A stretch of 64,000 nucleotides of DNA from REEB95 sp963810055 (GTDB taxonomy: Bacteria > Pseudomonadota > Alphaproteobacteria > ATCC43930 > CGMCC-115725), in the NCBI GenBank assembly GCA_963810055.1, contig CAWEME010000012.1, forward strand, positions 1 through 64,000, read 5' to 3'. Positions 48,025-55,490 of the stretch are shown here, one piece after another (the stretch's first letter is position 1; each line of letters opens with the position of its first letter). The translations under genes were made by a program, and so were the position numbers. Below the pieces are notes generated by a model, which was not told the DNA's origin, did not search any database, and saw nothing but the letters and a program-made list of their open reading frames with translations.

Positions 48025-49911
48025 GTGATCAGGAAGCTGCTGATCGGTTTGGCGGCGTTTTTCGGCCTGGCCGTGTTGCTGTTGGCCGCGGCGCTGGCGG
48101 TGCCGTTCTTCATCTCGGGCAACGTCTACCGCGCGCAGGTGACGGCTCTGATCGAGAACGCCACCGGGCGCGAATTCCGCATCGACGGCCCGATCAAGTT
48201 CGAGCTGGTGCCCGATCTGGCGCTGTCGGCCGCGGACGTGTCCTTGGCCAACGCCAAGGGCGGCGTCGCCCCGGCCATGGCGAAGCTCAAATCGCTCGAG
48301 ATCAGGCTGCGGCTGCGGCCGCTGTTGTCCGGCCGGATCGAGATCACGGGCTTCGTGCTCGACCAGCCGGAAATCGCGCTCGAGGTGGACAAGAAGGGCC
48401 GGCCCAATTGGCGGTTCGGCGAAGCCGCCGCGCCATCAGCCGCGCCCGCAGCCGCGAAATATTCCAACCGCGAGATCGGCGATCTGATCGAGCTGCTCGA
48501 CCGCTTCCATCTGACCGGCTTCGTTATCCGCCACGGCGGCGTCAGCTTTTTTGACGCGCGCGACGGCGAAGAGTGGCACGCCGACGACATCGACGTGAAA
48601 TTCGCCATGGCCGGGCTGGACAGTCCCTTGACCGCCGACGGCGAAGCGAGCTGGGGCGGCCAACGCATCGGCTTCGATTACGCGGTGACGCGGCCCGGCG
48701 CCTTCGCCGGCGGCAAGCCTAGCGGGATCGAGCTGCATATCTCGTCCGGTCCGGTGAATTTCGATTTCTCGGGCTCGGGCGTGGGCGAGCCCGAACCCAA
48801 GCTGTCGGGCAGCGTCGTCCTCACCGTGCCCAGTTTGCGCGGTTTCGCCAAATGGACCGGCATCCCGATATCGCCCCAAGGCACCGGCCTCGGCCGGTTC
48901 GCGATCAAGGGCATCCTGGAGGTGGCCGGCGACACCTACAGTTTTGGCGAGGCCGAGGTGAATCTCGACGCGATCAAGGGCAAGGGCGGGATCGTCTACG
49001 ACAATTCGGGCAAGCGGCCTTATGTGCGCGGCAGCCTGGCGCTCAAGGACCTCGACCTCAATCCCTATCTCGGGCCGGCCAACATTGAGGCGGCGCCACA
49101 GGCCGAAACGGCGAGCGCGGCTCCAGCAACGAGCAAGGATTGGAGCGCCGCGCCCATAGATTTGTCGCTCCTCAAGCTGGCCGATGTCTATTTCGAGCTC
49201 GGCACCGGCTCGATCCGTTACCGCGACATTAAGATCGGCCGCAGCGCGCTCAACCTTCTGCTGAAGAACGGGCTGCTGACGGCGTCCCTGACCGAGCTTT
49301 CGCTTTACGGCGGCCAGGGCGAAGGCCAGGTGGTGATCGACGGCGCAGGCCGCGTGCCGGCGATTTCGGAAAGCTTCGATCTCAAGAACGTGGATCTGGA
49401 ATTGCTGCTGCGCGACGTCGACGGCATCACCGTGCTCTCCGGCCCCGCCAGCCTCGACATGGTGGTGGCGGGACACGGGCGAAGCCAGCGCGCCATCGCC
49501 TCGTCGCTCACCGGCAGGGGCTCGCTCCATCTCGATCAGGGCGCGATCAGGGGCGTGCAGATCCTCGACACGGTGCACACCCTGACCAAGTTCCTGACCC
49601 TGGGCCTGGCCGGCGACGGCAGCGAGACCAAGTTCGACCGCTTCGATGCGAGCTATGTCATCAACGACGGCGTGCTGGTGAGCAAGGATCTGGAACTGGT
49701 GTCGTCCGATCTGCCGGTGATCGGAAGGGGCACGGTGGATTTGCCGCAGCGCAATGTCACCTACCGGCTTACGCCCAAGATCATCGGGCTGGCCGTGCCG
49801 GTGGACATCAGCGGCCATTGGGACGATCTCAGCTTCCAGCCCGATTACATGGGGCCGGTCAAATCGCTGTTGGGCATTCTGGGCAACGAAAACCAGCCGC
49901 CGCCACAATAG
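48025..49911 (+). CDS. AsmA family protein
   Basis: A 628-aa AsmA-like protein, a family of inner-membrane-anchored periplasmic proteins implicated in lipid transport to the outer membrane. One N-terminal membrane helix (about residues 5-30) precedes the AsmA_N segment YRAQVTALIENATGREFRIDGPIKFELVPDLALSAADVSLAN. The C-terminal AsmA domain includes ASSLTGRGSLHLDQGAIRGVQI near 495 and ends at a phospholipid-transport-like repeat, LTPKIIGLAVPVDISG. The start is GTG at 48025. It reads as a single gene, with the oxygenase gene following after 55 bases. Confidence 0.87.
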   Translation: MIRKLLIGLAAFFGLAVLLLAAALAVPFFISGNVYRAQVTALIENATGREFRIDGPIKFELVPDLALSAADVSLANAKGGVAPAMAKLKSLEIRLRLRPLLSGRIEITGFVLDQPEIALEVDKKGRPNWRFGEAAAPSAAPAAAKYSNREIGDLIELLDRFHLTGFVIRHGGVSFFDARDGEEWHADDIDVKFAMAGLDSPLTADGEASWGGQRIGFDYAVTRPGAFAGGKPSGIELHISSGPVNFDFSGSGVGEPEPKLSGSVVLTVPSLRGFAKWTGIPISPQGTGLGRFAIKGILEVAGDTYSFGEAEVNLDAIKGKGGIVYDNSGKRPYVRGSLALKDLDLNPYLGPANIEAAPQAETASAAPATSKDWSAAPIDLSLLKLADVYFELGTGSIRYRDIKIGRSALNLLLKNGLLTASLTELSLYGGQGEGQVVIDGAGRVPAISESFDLKNVDLELLLRDVDGITVLSGPASLDMVVAGHGRSQRAIASSLTGRGSLHLDQGAIRGVQILDTVHTLTKFLTLGLAGDGSETKFDRFDASYVINDGVLVSKDLELVSSDLPVIGRGTVDLPQRNVTYRLTPKIIGLAVPVDISGHWDDLSFQPDYMGPVKSLLGILGNENQPPPQ

Positions 49912-49966
49912 GCCGGGCGCGGCCGCCCTTGCCGCCTTTGCGCGGGCGGCGCTAGTCTCGGGCCTC

Positions 49967-51304
49967 ATGCGCGATTTGGCATCCTTGATCGACGACCGGC
50001 CGTCGGACGGCGTGTTCCTGGTGCACCGCGACGCCTTCGCCGACGCGCAAGTGTTCGAGCAGGAGCAGAAATTCGTCTTCGAGGCGACCTGGAATTTCCT
50101 CGCGCTGGAATCGCAGCTCCCCGGCCCTTGCGATTTCGTCACCGCGCATATCGGCCGCGTGCCGGTGCTGTTGACGCGCGACCGCCAGGGCAAGCTCGGC
50201 GGTTTTCTCAACCTCTGCCGCCACAAGGGCGCGCTGCTCTGCGCCAAGGAACAGGGCAATGCGCGCCATTTCACCTGCCCCTATCACGGCTGGACCTACG
50301 AGGCTTCGGGCAAGAACGCCGACATCAAGGACCGCCGCGAAGGCGCCTACACCGCGGGCTTCGACGGCGAAGGCCACGATCTGATCCCGCTCGCCAAGCT
50401 TGGCAGCTATAAGGGCCTGATCTTCGGCAGCCTCTCGCCCGACGTGCCCGCGCTCGAGGATTACCTGGGCGATATCCGCTTTTTCCTCGACCTCGCCATG
50501 GAGCAAGGCCCCGACGGCATGGAGTTCATTCCCGGCCGCATGGCCTACAGCTACCGGGGAAACTGGAAATTGCAGCTCGACAACAATCTCGATCCCTATC
50601 ACCTCACCACCACCCATCTGAGCTTCATCGGCGTGCAGACGCGGCGGCGCCAGGGTTCGGGTTATGTCGAGGCGCGGGGCTACGATTGGGCCAAGCGCGC
50701 CAAGACCAAGGCCGGCACCTTCACCTTCCGCCACGGCCACGCGGTCTATTGGGCCGACCAGCCCGAACCCGAGAAGCGGCCGATCTTCTCCAAGCTCGCC
50801 GAGGTGAAAAGCCGCGTCGGCGAGGACCGCGCCCAATGGATGCTCAAGAACCGCAATCTCCAGGTTTTCCCCAATTTGCAGATCGCCGAAACCGCGGCGC
50901 TGATGCTGCGGACCTACCGGCCCTTGGCGGTCGATCTGACCGAGATGCGCAGCTATTGCCTCGCGCCGATTGGCGAGAACGAGGAGGCCCGGGCGTGGCG
51001 GCTGCGGCAATACGAGGATTTCTTCAACCCCAGCGGCATGGCGACGCCCGACGACACCGTGACCTACGAGGATTGCCAAACCGGATTCCGCGCGCCCGGC
51101 CACAACTGGCTCCAGGGCTATCAGCGCGGCATGAGCGGCGAGCAAGTGGGCGCCGACGACCTCGCCCAAGCGCTCGGCATCCACCCCACCGCCAGCGCCG
51201 CCGGCAGCTTCGAGGCGGGATTGGAAACCGGGCTGCACGGCCCCTACCGCGAATGGCGGCGGCTGATGGCGGCCGGCGCCCAGGGCCGGAAGCCCTATCC
51301 GTGA
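49967..51304 (+). CDS. Ring-hydroxylating dioxygenase large subunit (BenA/AntA-like)
   Basis: A 445-aa catalytic subunit. The Rieske motifs are CRHKGALLCA near residue 84 and CPYHGWTYEASG near 104. The mononuclear iron ligands are in LDNNLDPYHLTTTH near 204, equivalent to the D-x2-H-x4-H site. Overall order and the C-terminal GLHGPYREWRRLM match benzoate, anthranilate and halobenzoate dioxygenases. ATG 49967 is chosen because longer frames read the asmA 3' end. It lies 10 bases before its small subunit. The ferredoxin reductase (BenC/AntC) is not in the window. The substrate is unknown. Confidence 0.87.
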   Translation: MRDLASLIDDRPSDGVFLVHRDAFADAQVFEQEQKFVFEATWNFLALESQLPGPCDFVTAHIGRVPVLLTRDRQGKLGGFLNLCRHKGALLCAKEQGNARHFTCPYHGWTYEASGKNADIKDRREGAYTAGFDGEGHDLIPLAKLGSYKGLIFGSLSPDVPALEDYLGDIRFFLDLAMEQGPDGMEFIPGRMAYSYRGNWKLQLDNNLDPYHLTTTHLSFIGVQTRRRQGSGYVEARGYDWAKRAKTKAGTFTFRHGHAVYWADQPEPEKRPIFSKLAEVKSRVGEDRAQWMLKNRNLQVFPNLQIAETAALMLRTYRPLAVDLTEMRSYCLAPIGENEEARAWRLRQYEDFFNPSGMATPDDTVTYEDCQTGFRAPGHNWLQGYQRGMSGEQVGADDLAQALGIHPTASAAGSFEAGLETGLHGPYREWRRLMAAGAQGRKPYP

Positions 51305-51314
51305 GTTGGGCCCG

Positions 51315-51836
51315 ATGACTTCCCTGAGCAATCTCGACCCGCGCGACTTGCTGGCCGCCGGGACCGAGGTGTTGCAACGCGAGGCGCTTTATCTCGACGA
51401 ACGGCGCTGGGACGAATGGCTCGCGCTTTACACGCCGGATTGCGAATACTGGATGCCGGCCTGGAAAAGCGAGGACGAGCTCGGCCAGAACCCGCGCACC
51501 GAACTCTCCTATTTCTATTACGACAACCGCGCCGGATTGGAGGATCGCGTCGCGCGCGTGGTCTCCGGCCGCTCTTCCGCCTCCTCTCCGATGCCGCGCA
51601 CCACCCACCTGCTCAACACCATCCGGTTCCGGGACGATCCCGTTGCCGGGCGGATGGGTTTGGGCGCGTCCTGGCTGTGCCAGGTCTATTTCCCGCGGCT
51701 CAAGGAAAGCCGCGCCTTCTTCGGCCGGGTCGAGCACGATCTGGTGCTGCGCGACGAAAGCTGGCTGATCGCGCGCAAGAAGATCGTGCTGCAGAACGAC
51801 TACATCCCGACGATGCTCGACTTTTATTGTGTTTGA
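51315..51836 (+). CDS. Ring-hydroxylating dioxygenase small subunit (BenB/AntB-like)
   Basis: A 173-aa beta subunit that shapes the alpha3-beta3 hexamer. The cone-fold features are LYLDERRWDEWLALYTPDCEYWMPAW near residue 26, RTTHLLNTIR near 94 and the terminal RKKIVLQNDYIPTMLDFYCV, which is strongly conserved among BenB and AntB proteins. ATG 51315 is preferred over a TTG nine bases earlier. It is cotranscribed with the large subunit. Confidence 0.87.
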   Translation: MTSLSNLDPRDLLAAGTEVLQREALYLDERRWDEWLALYTPDCEYWMPAWKSEDELGQNPRTELSYFYYDNRAGLEDRVARVVSGRSSASSPMPRTTHLLNTIRFRDDPVAGRMGLGASWLCQVYFPRLKESRAFFGRVEHDLVLRDESWLIARKKIVLQNDYIPTMLDFYCV

Positions 51837-51856
51837 GGCGAGTGGACGAAGCTTAA

Positions 51857-51901
51857 ATGAGAAGAAAGAAACAGAGATATCGCAGGAAGAGACGTGGCTG
51901 A
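51857..51901 (+). CDS. Possible 14-aa basic leader peptide
   Basis: A short frame, MRRKKQRYRRKRRG, whose TGA overlaps the GTG start of the phosphoribosyltransferase-like gene (GTGGCTGA). Eleven of fourteen residues are Lys or Arg apart from Met, Gln, Tyr and Gly. It may be a translational-coupling leader or chance in purine-rich ribosome-site DNA. Confidence 0.3.
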   Translation: MRRKKQRYRRKRRG

Positions 51902-54008
51902 ATTACCTCAGAGCGCCAAAGTTAGACGGGCGATATCTGCGTTAGGACGATTTATGTTCCTCGCAGGTACAGATGTTTTTGATCGTGCAGCCGAATTTTC
52001 TCGCGTTCAGCTGCGTTCTCCGGTTTACGCGTCGCTGTATTCGCTCGGCTATTCCGATCTGTGCACTAGTGCTGTGTTTTCAGGTGCAGATGGCTATGCC
52101 AAAGTCGCCGCGCGTTTACGAGTTGACTATGGTGATAGCGCGCTTTTGATGCTGTATCTTTGGCATGATTTACAGGGAATCCTTTCAAATCTAACTCACG
52201 CTGCTGACCACGGTGGCGGACTTGTAACCGAGCTTTGGGATTTTGTGGGGCGGTCTATTGATTCATTAGATTTAACCGCTGATCTCGCTCCGACACTTAA
52301 CGCAATTCGCAAACTACTACATGGCCACGGCAGCGTTCGGAAACGTGCAAAGAAAGCAAGAGACATCCTAATCAACGGCCTCATACCAGCCATCAATCAA
52401 CGACTCGGAATACATGAGTATCTAAGAAGCGGTTCAGTCGAAGGCATGAGTCTGACGTACCCAAGCCTTTACAAAAACTGCATGCTGATGGGAAAACTGA
52501 TAGCCATCGAAAGAATTAGGTCGGCTAAGGTCAGTCGTAGATTAGACGATCGAAATGAACACGAGAGAAGACGGGGGCGACATGAGTTATGGACCATTAT
52601 TGAGCGCCTTGGCATTCGAGCAGCAGTACCGGCACAAATGCGAGTTGTTAGCGAGGCGCTTAAATCTCTATTGAGTAATCGCAGCCCACGCAGCCAAAAC
52701 TATATTCCTGATATAACGTCGTGGACCGCCACATATCTCGGAATTGCTTTCGGCAATTTCAGCGACACTATATTTGGAATTGCCTACAACATGGAATGGG
52801 TTCGCCTGCTAAGGCCGCATGCGGATCAATTCGCACGTATATTGCTTGATGCCCTAAATAGCATCGAGACAGCAGTAAAGGAAATTGGTGGTGCACCAAA
52901 CTTTGATGATTTTAGAAGGGCGTGTGAAAGATTTCGTGATGCTGATTACGCGAAACGCATAGGCCCGGCTACAGATGATTTTCTTCGTAAACTAGAAAAT
53001 TGGCTCAACGCGACCATACCTGGCGAACCACGCGGACGACTTAGTGAAGCGCGCATAACAATTTGGATAAATAAATTTCGTACATATTGGATACCAGTTG
53101 ATGCAGCGAGAATTGAGTCATTCATTGGTCAATTTCCAAAAGGTATGGAATGGGTCGGGGAAGTCGTTACTGATGCAGTGGATTATTTTGACGAACAATT
53201 TTTTTCTGATTCACTTTCATATGTTATTCAGCGCCGCCAATTGGAACAGCCTACAGCATCGCTTTGTTTGCTAGGCGGGCCGCGTAAAAGTTCGTCGCTA
53301 ATGGCATATATTCTAGACAGACGATTACAGATTTCGCACCGCGAATTAAGCGATACGCTTAATGAACAACGCCATGGACAAACATTAATATTTTTAGATG
53401 ACGCAACTATTACTGGAACGCAGGCGATTCACATCTTTTCTGAATTGCTCGGAATATGGGATAGACAACCATACAAATATTATCTGAAATCTCTCTTGCC
53501 AAAACAAATCAATAACTTTCGGGCAGCAAATATTGAATTCATCTCAGCGATAGGGACCAACCTTGCAAGGTCGCGATTGAAAAAATTCTTCATCGAACAG
53601 AATATTCAGTGTCAAATTGAATTTGGCAAAGAGGTTCCGTGGCTAAGCGACGAAGGTATGCATGATCTGCAAGCTGGTACACTTGTCGATACAAACAAAA
53701 ATTTACGAGAGCCTGTGAGGCAACTCAGTAATCCCATCTTTGGACCAAGTTCCCGGCTACCGCAGTCTAGCAATTGGGAAAAGGCGCGAGATTTGTGTAG
53801 TCAAATAGGTTTTCAGATCTTGGGTGAATACGCTAAGGAGCACTCTTGGCCAGTTGATAGAAGACGCGGCAGTTCACTTGGTTTTAGTGGTATGCAGGGT
53901 CGATTGGTCTTTGCGCATAATGTACCTAAAACAACACTGCCGCTACTTTGGTGTTCGGGCATATATCAAGGGAAGCCGTGGATACCGCTGTTCCCAGCAA
54001 GAGAATAA
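51894..54008 (+). CDS. PRTase-CE-like conflict-system protein
   Basis: A 704-aa AT-rich gene, clearly different in composition from its neighbours. Residues 1 to about 430 are helical and unrecognised. The C-terminal part has a phosphoribosyltransferase order: LCLLGGPRKSSSLMAYILDR near 455, then TLIFLDDATITGTQAIHIF near 498, which resembles the Asp-Asp...Thr-Gly-Thr PRPP-binding loop. It ends PKTTLPLLWCSGIYQGKPWIPLFPARE. That ending and the loop recall the PRTase-CE domain predicted in bacterial conflict (anti-phage) systems. The start is GTG at 51894 with a GGAAGAG site. There is no partner gene in the same AT-rich block. A long hairpin follows. The fold call is moderate and the defence role is inferred. 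Confidence 0.6.
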   Translation: MAELPQSAKVRRAISALGRFMFLAGTDVFDRAAEFSRVQLRSPVYASLYSLGYSDLCTSAVFSGADGYAKVAARLRVDYGDSALLMLYLWHDLQGILSNLTHAADHGGGLVTELWDFVGRSIDSLDLTADLAPTLNAIRKLLHGHGSVRKRAKKARDILINGLIPAINQRLGIHEYLRSGSVEGMSLTYPSLYKNCMLMGKLIAIERIRSAKVSRRLDDRNEHERRRGRHELWTIIERLGIRAAVPAQMRVVSEALKSLLSNRSPRSQNYIPDITSWTATYLGIAFGNFSDTIFGIAYNMEWVRLLRPHADQFARILLDALNSIETAVKEIGGAPNFDDFRRACERFRDADYAKRIGPATDDFLRKLENWLNATIPGEPRGRLSEARITIWINKFRTYWIPVDAARIESFIGQFPKGMEWVGEVVTDAVDYFDEQFFSDSLSYVIQRRQLEQPTASLCLLGGPRKSSSLMAYILDRRLQISHRELSDTLNEQRHGQTLIFLDDATITGTQAIHIFSELLGIWDRQPYKYYLKSLLPKQINNFRAANIEFISAIGTNLARSRLKKFFIEQNIQCQIEFGKEVPWLSDEGMHDLQAGTLVDTNKNLREPVRQLSNPIFGPSSRLPQSSNWEKARDLCSQIGFQILGEYAKEHSWPVDRRRGSSLGFSGMQGRLVFAHNVPKTTLPLLWCSGIYQGKPWIPLFPARE

Positions 54009-54137
54009 TACAAATTACTCTTCAACATGAACAACCAAACGCCTCAAGGGCTGTCTGCGTATAATCGATCTGTAACCCAGAAAAGTAACGAGGACCGGAG
54101 CGGTGTTGTCAGAACCGTTCAAGCCCCCCGCCACTTG

Positions 54138-54171
54138 TTTTATCCCCCGGGCTCTGAGCCGGGGGATAAAA
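54138..54171. terminator. Long perfect hairpin, possible bidirectional terminator
   Basis: Arms TTTTATCCCCCGG and CCGGGGGATAAAA, 13 bp without mismatch, around the loop GCTCTGAG. It lies 130 bases after the AT-rich gene and before the pyrD remnant, at the edge of the island. The AT ends of the stem could supply the U tract on either strand. Confidence 0.6.
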
Positions 54172-54225
54172 TAAGAGAACCGCCCTTGTCGCAGGTAGCA
54201 TCCCTGATCTAGCGTGCCGCCTCCG

Positions 54226-54330
54226 ATGACCTCCCTGCCCGATCTGGCGCTCCTGCTGCTCAAGGCCCTTCCACCCGACGAGGCGCGTCGGGCCGGCATC
54301 GCCGCCCGGCCATTCGACCCGCGGGACTAG
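54226..54330 (+). pseudogene. Diverged 5' remnant of pyrD
   Basis: The frame starts MTSLPDLAL, identical in the first 28 bases to the intact pyrD at 59816. It continues LLLKALPPDEARRAGIAA against PLFMALSPEAAHRASILA there, then departs and stops after 34 codons. Similarity also reaches upstream (CTAGCGTGCCGC against CTACGCTGCCGC). It is too short to be an enzyme and ends on the stop of the convergent gntR gene. It looks like the scar of recombination or duplication at the pyrD start. Confidence 0.7.
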
Positions 54331-55031
54331 CTTTCGATGAAGTCCGTCACGTCGGAATGGGCGCGGACGATATGGGCCTCGATCCGCGCCACCGCGGCGT
54401 CGGCGTCGCCCGCGGCCAAGGCATCGATGACGGAGGCGTGCTCCTTCCAGACGCGGGTCGAGATGTTTTCGAGCTGCAACACCGCTCCCATGGTCCGGCG
54501 CAGATGCTGCCAGTTCAACCGCATGGTGTCGATGATCAGCGAATTGCCCGACAATTCGTAGAGAAACATGTGGAAGTTCATGTCGGCTTCGATCATGCCG
54601 CGGATATCCTTGCGCCGCGCCATCGCCTCCCCCTTCGCCACCAAGGCGCGGCCGGCCGCGATCCGTTCGGGCGTGACCCGCGCCGCCGCCAGCCTGACCG
54701 CGAGCGGCTCGATCGCCGAGCGGAACTCGTAGATGGAATGGAACAGCCTTTGGTCGACCGGCGCGACGGCGAGGCCGCGGCGGCCGCTGGCGCGGACGAA
54801 GCCCTGCGCCTTCAAGACCAAGAGCGCGTTGTGAATCGGCTGGCGCGAAACCTTCAGCCGCTCCGCCACGTTCGCTTGCGTCAGCCGCTCGCCGGGGCCC
54901 AGGCTGCCGTCGCAAATCGCATCGAGCAGGGCGGCATAGGCTTGGTCGACCAGGGTTTTTCGACTGACCAAGGCGCGCAAACTGTCTCTCCCGTCCGGCG
55001 TTGCCCAAGTCCCGCCGGCCTTGCGTAGCAT
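54327..55031 (-). CDS. GntR family (FadR-type) transcriptional regulator
   Basis: A 234-aa regulator. The winged helix-turn-helix spans about residues 25-90 (YAALLDAICDGSLGPGERLTQANVAERLKVSRQPIHNALLVLKAQGFV). An all-helical FCD ligand domain follows, with FRSAIEPLAVRLAAAR near 105 and DMNFHMFLYELSGN near 150, whose His residues often bind a metal. ATG 55031 is divergent from hcmB with only 51 bases between, where a palindrome lies. It is the likely acyl-CoA- or hydroxy-acid-responsive controller of the mutase operon. Confidence 0.9.
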   Translation of the reverse strand: MLRKAGGTWATPDGRDSLRALVSRKTLVDQAYAALLDAICDGSLGPGERLTQANVAERLKVSRQPIHNALLVLKAQGFVRASGRRGLAVAPVDQRLFHSIYEFRSAIEPLAVRLAAARVTPERIAAGRALVAKGEAMARRKDIRGMIEADMNFHMFLYELSGNSLIIDTMRLNWQHLRRTMGAVLQLENISTRVWKEHASVIDALAAGDADAAVARIEAHIVRAHSDVTDFIES

Positions 55032-55033
55032 AG

Positions 55034-55048
55034 AATACGGTATACAAT
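55034..55048. promoter_or_regulatory. Candidate GntR operator
   Basis: Overlapping palindromes ATAC-G-GTAT (55035-55043) and GTATAC (55040-55045) lie within AATACGGTATACAAT. GTATAC-centred sites are common for GntR regulators of the FadR/VanR type. The site lies between the gntR start and hcmB and could control both. Confidence 0.6.
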
Positions 55049-55082
55049 AATCCAAGGTCTTAAAAACGCCGGGAGCCGCGCC

Positions 55083-55490
55083 ATGACACCGCCGATCCGC
55101 GTCCTGCTGGCCAAGGTCGGCCTCGACGGCCACGACCGCGGCGTGAAGGTGGTGGCCCGCGCGCTGCGCGACGCCGGCATGGACGTGATCTATTCCGGCC
55201 TGCACCGCACGCCGGACGAGGTCGTCACCGCCGCCATCCAGGAGGACGTCGACGTCCTCGGCGTCAGCCTCTTGTCCGGCGTGCAGATGACGGTGTTCCC
55301 GAAAATCCTCGCCCGGCTCAAGCAGCAAGGCGCCGACGACATGATCGTCGTCGCCGGCGGCGTCATGCCCGACGAGGACGCCGCGGCGTTGAAGAAAATG
55401 GGCGTCAGCGAGGTGCTGCTCCAGGACACGCCGCCCGAGCAGATCGTGGCGCGGTTGCGCGAACTGGTCGCGCAACGCGGGGCGCGGTGA
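55083..55490 (+). CDS. hcmB: Cobalamin-binding small subunit of 2-hydroxyisobutyryl-CoA mutase
   Basis: A 135-aa free-standing B12 domain. LLAKVGLDGHDRGVKVVARALRDAGMDVIYSG holds the DxHxxG motif with the cobalt-ligand His near residue 17. VLGVSLLSGVQM near 60 and VVAGGVMP near 90 complete the Rossmann-like nucleotide-loop site. As a separate chain it pairs with the large subunit encoded at 57911, the two-subunit layout of hydroxyisobutyryl- and isobutyryl-CoA mutases. It is the first gene of a tightly overlapping four-gene operon. Confidence 0.88.
   Translation: MTPPIRVLLAKVGLDGHDRGVKVVARALRDAGMDVIYSGLHRTPDEVVTAAIQEDVDVLGVSLLSGVQMTVFPKILARLKQQGADDMIVVAGGVMPDEDAAALKKMGVSEVLLQDTPPEQIVARLRELVAQRGAR

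Noticed and set aside
54226..54330. A real 34-aa small protein
   Set aside because: Its only similarity is to the start of the intact pyrD gene, it has no ribosome site, and it ends on the neighbouring gene's stop.
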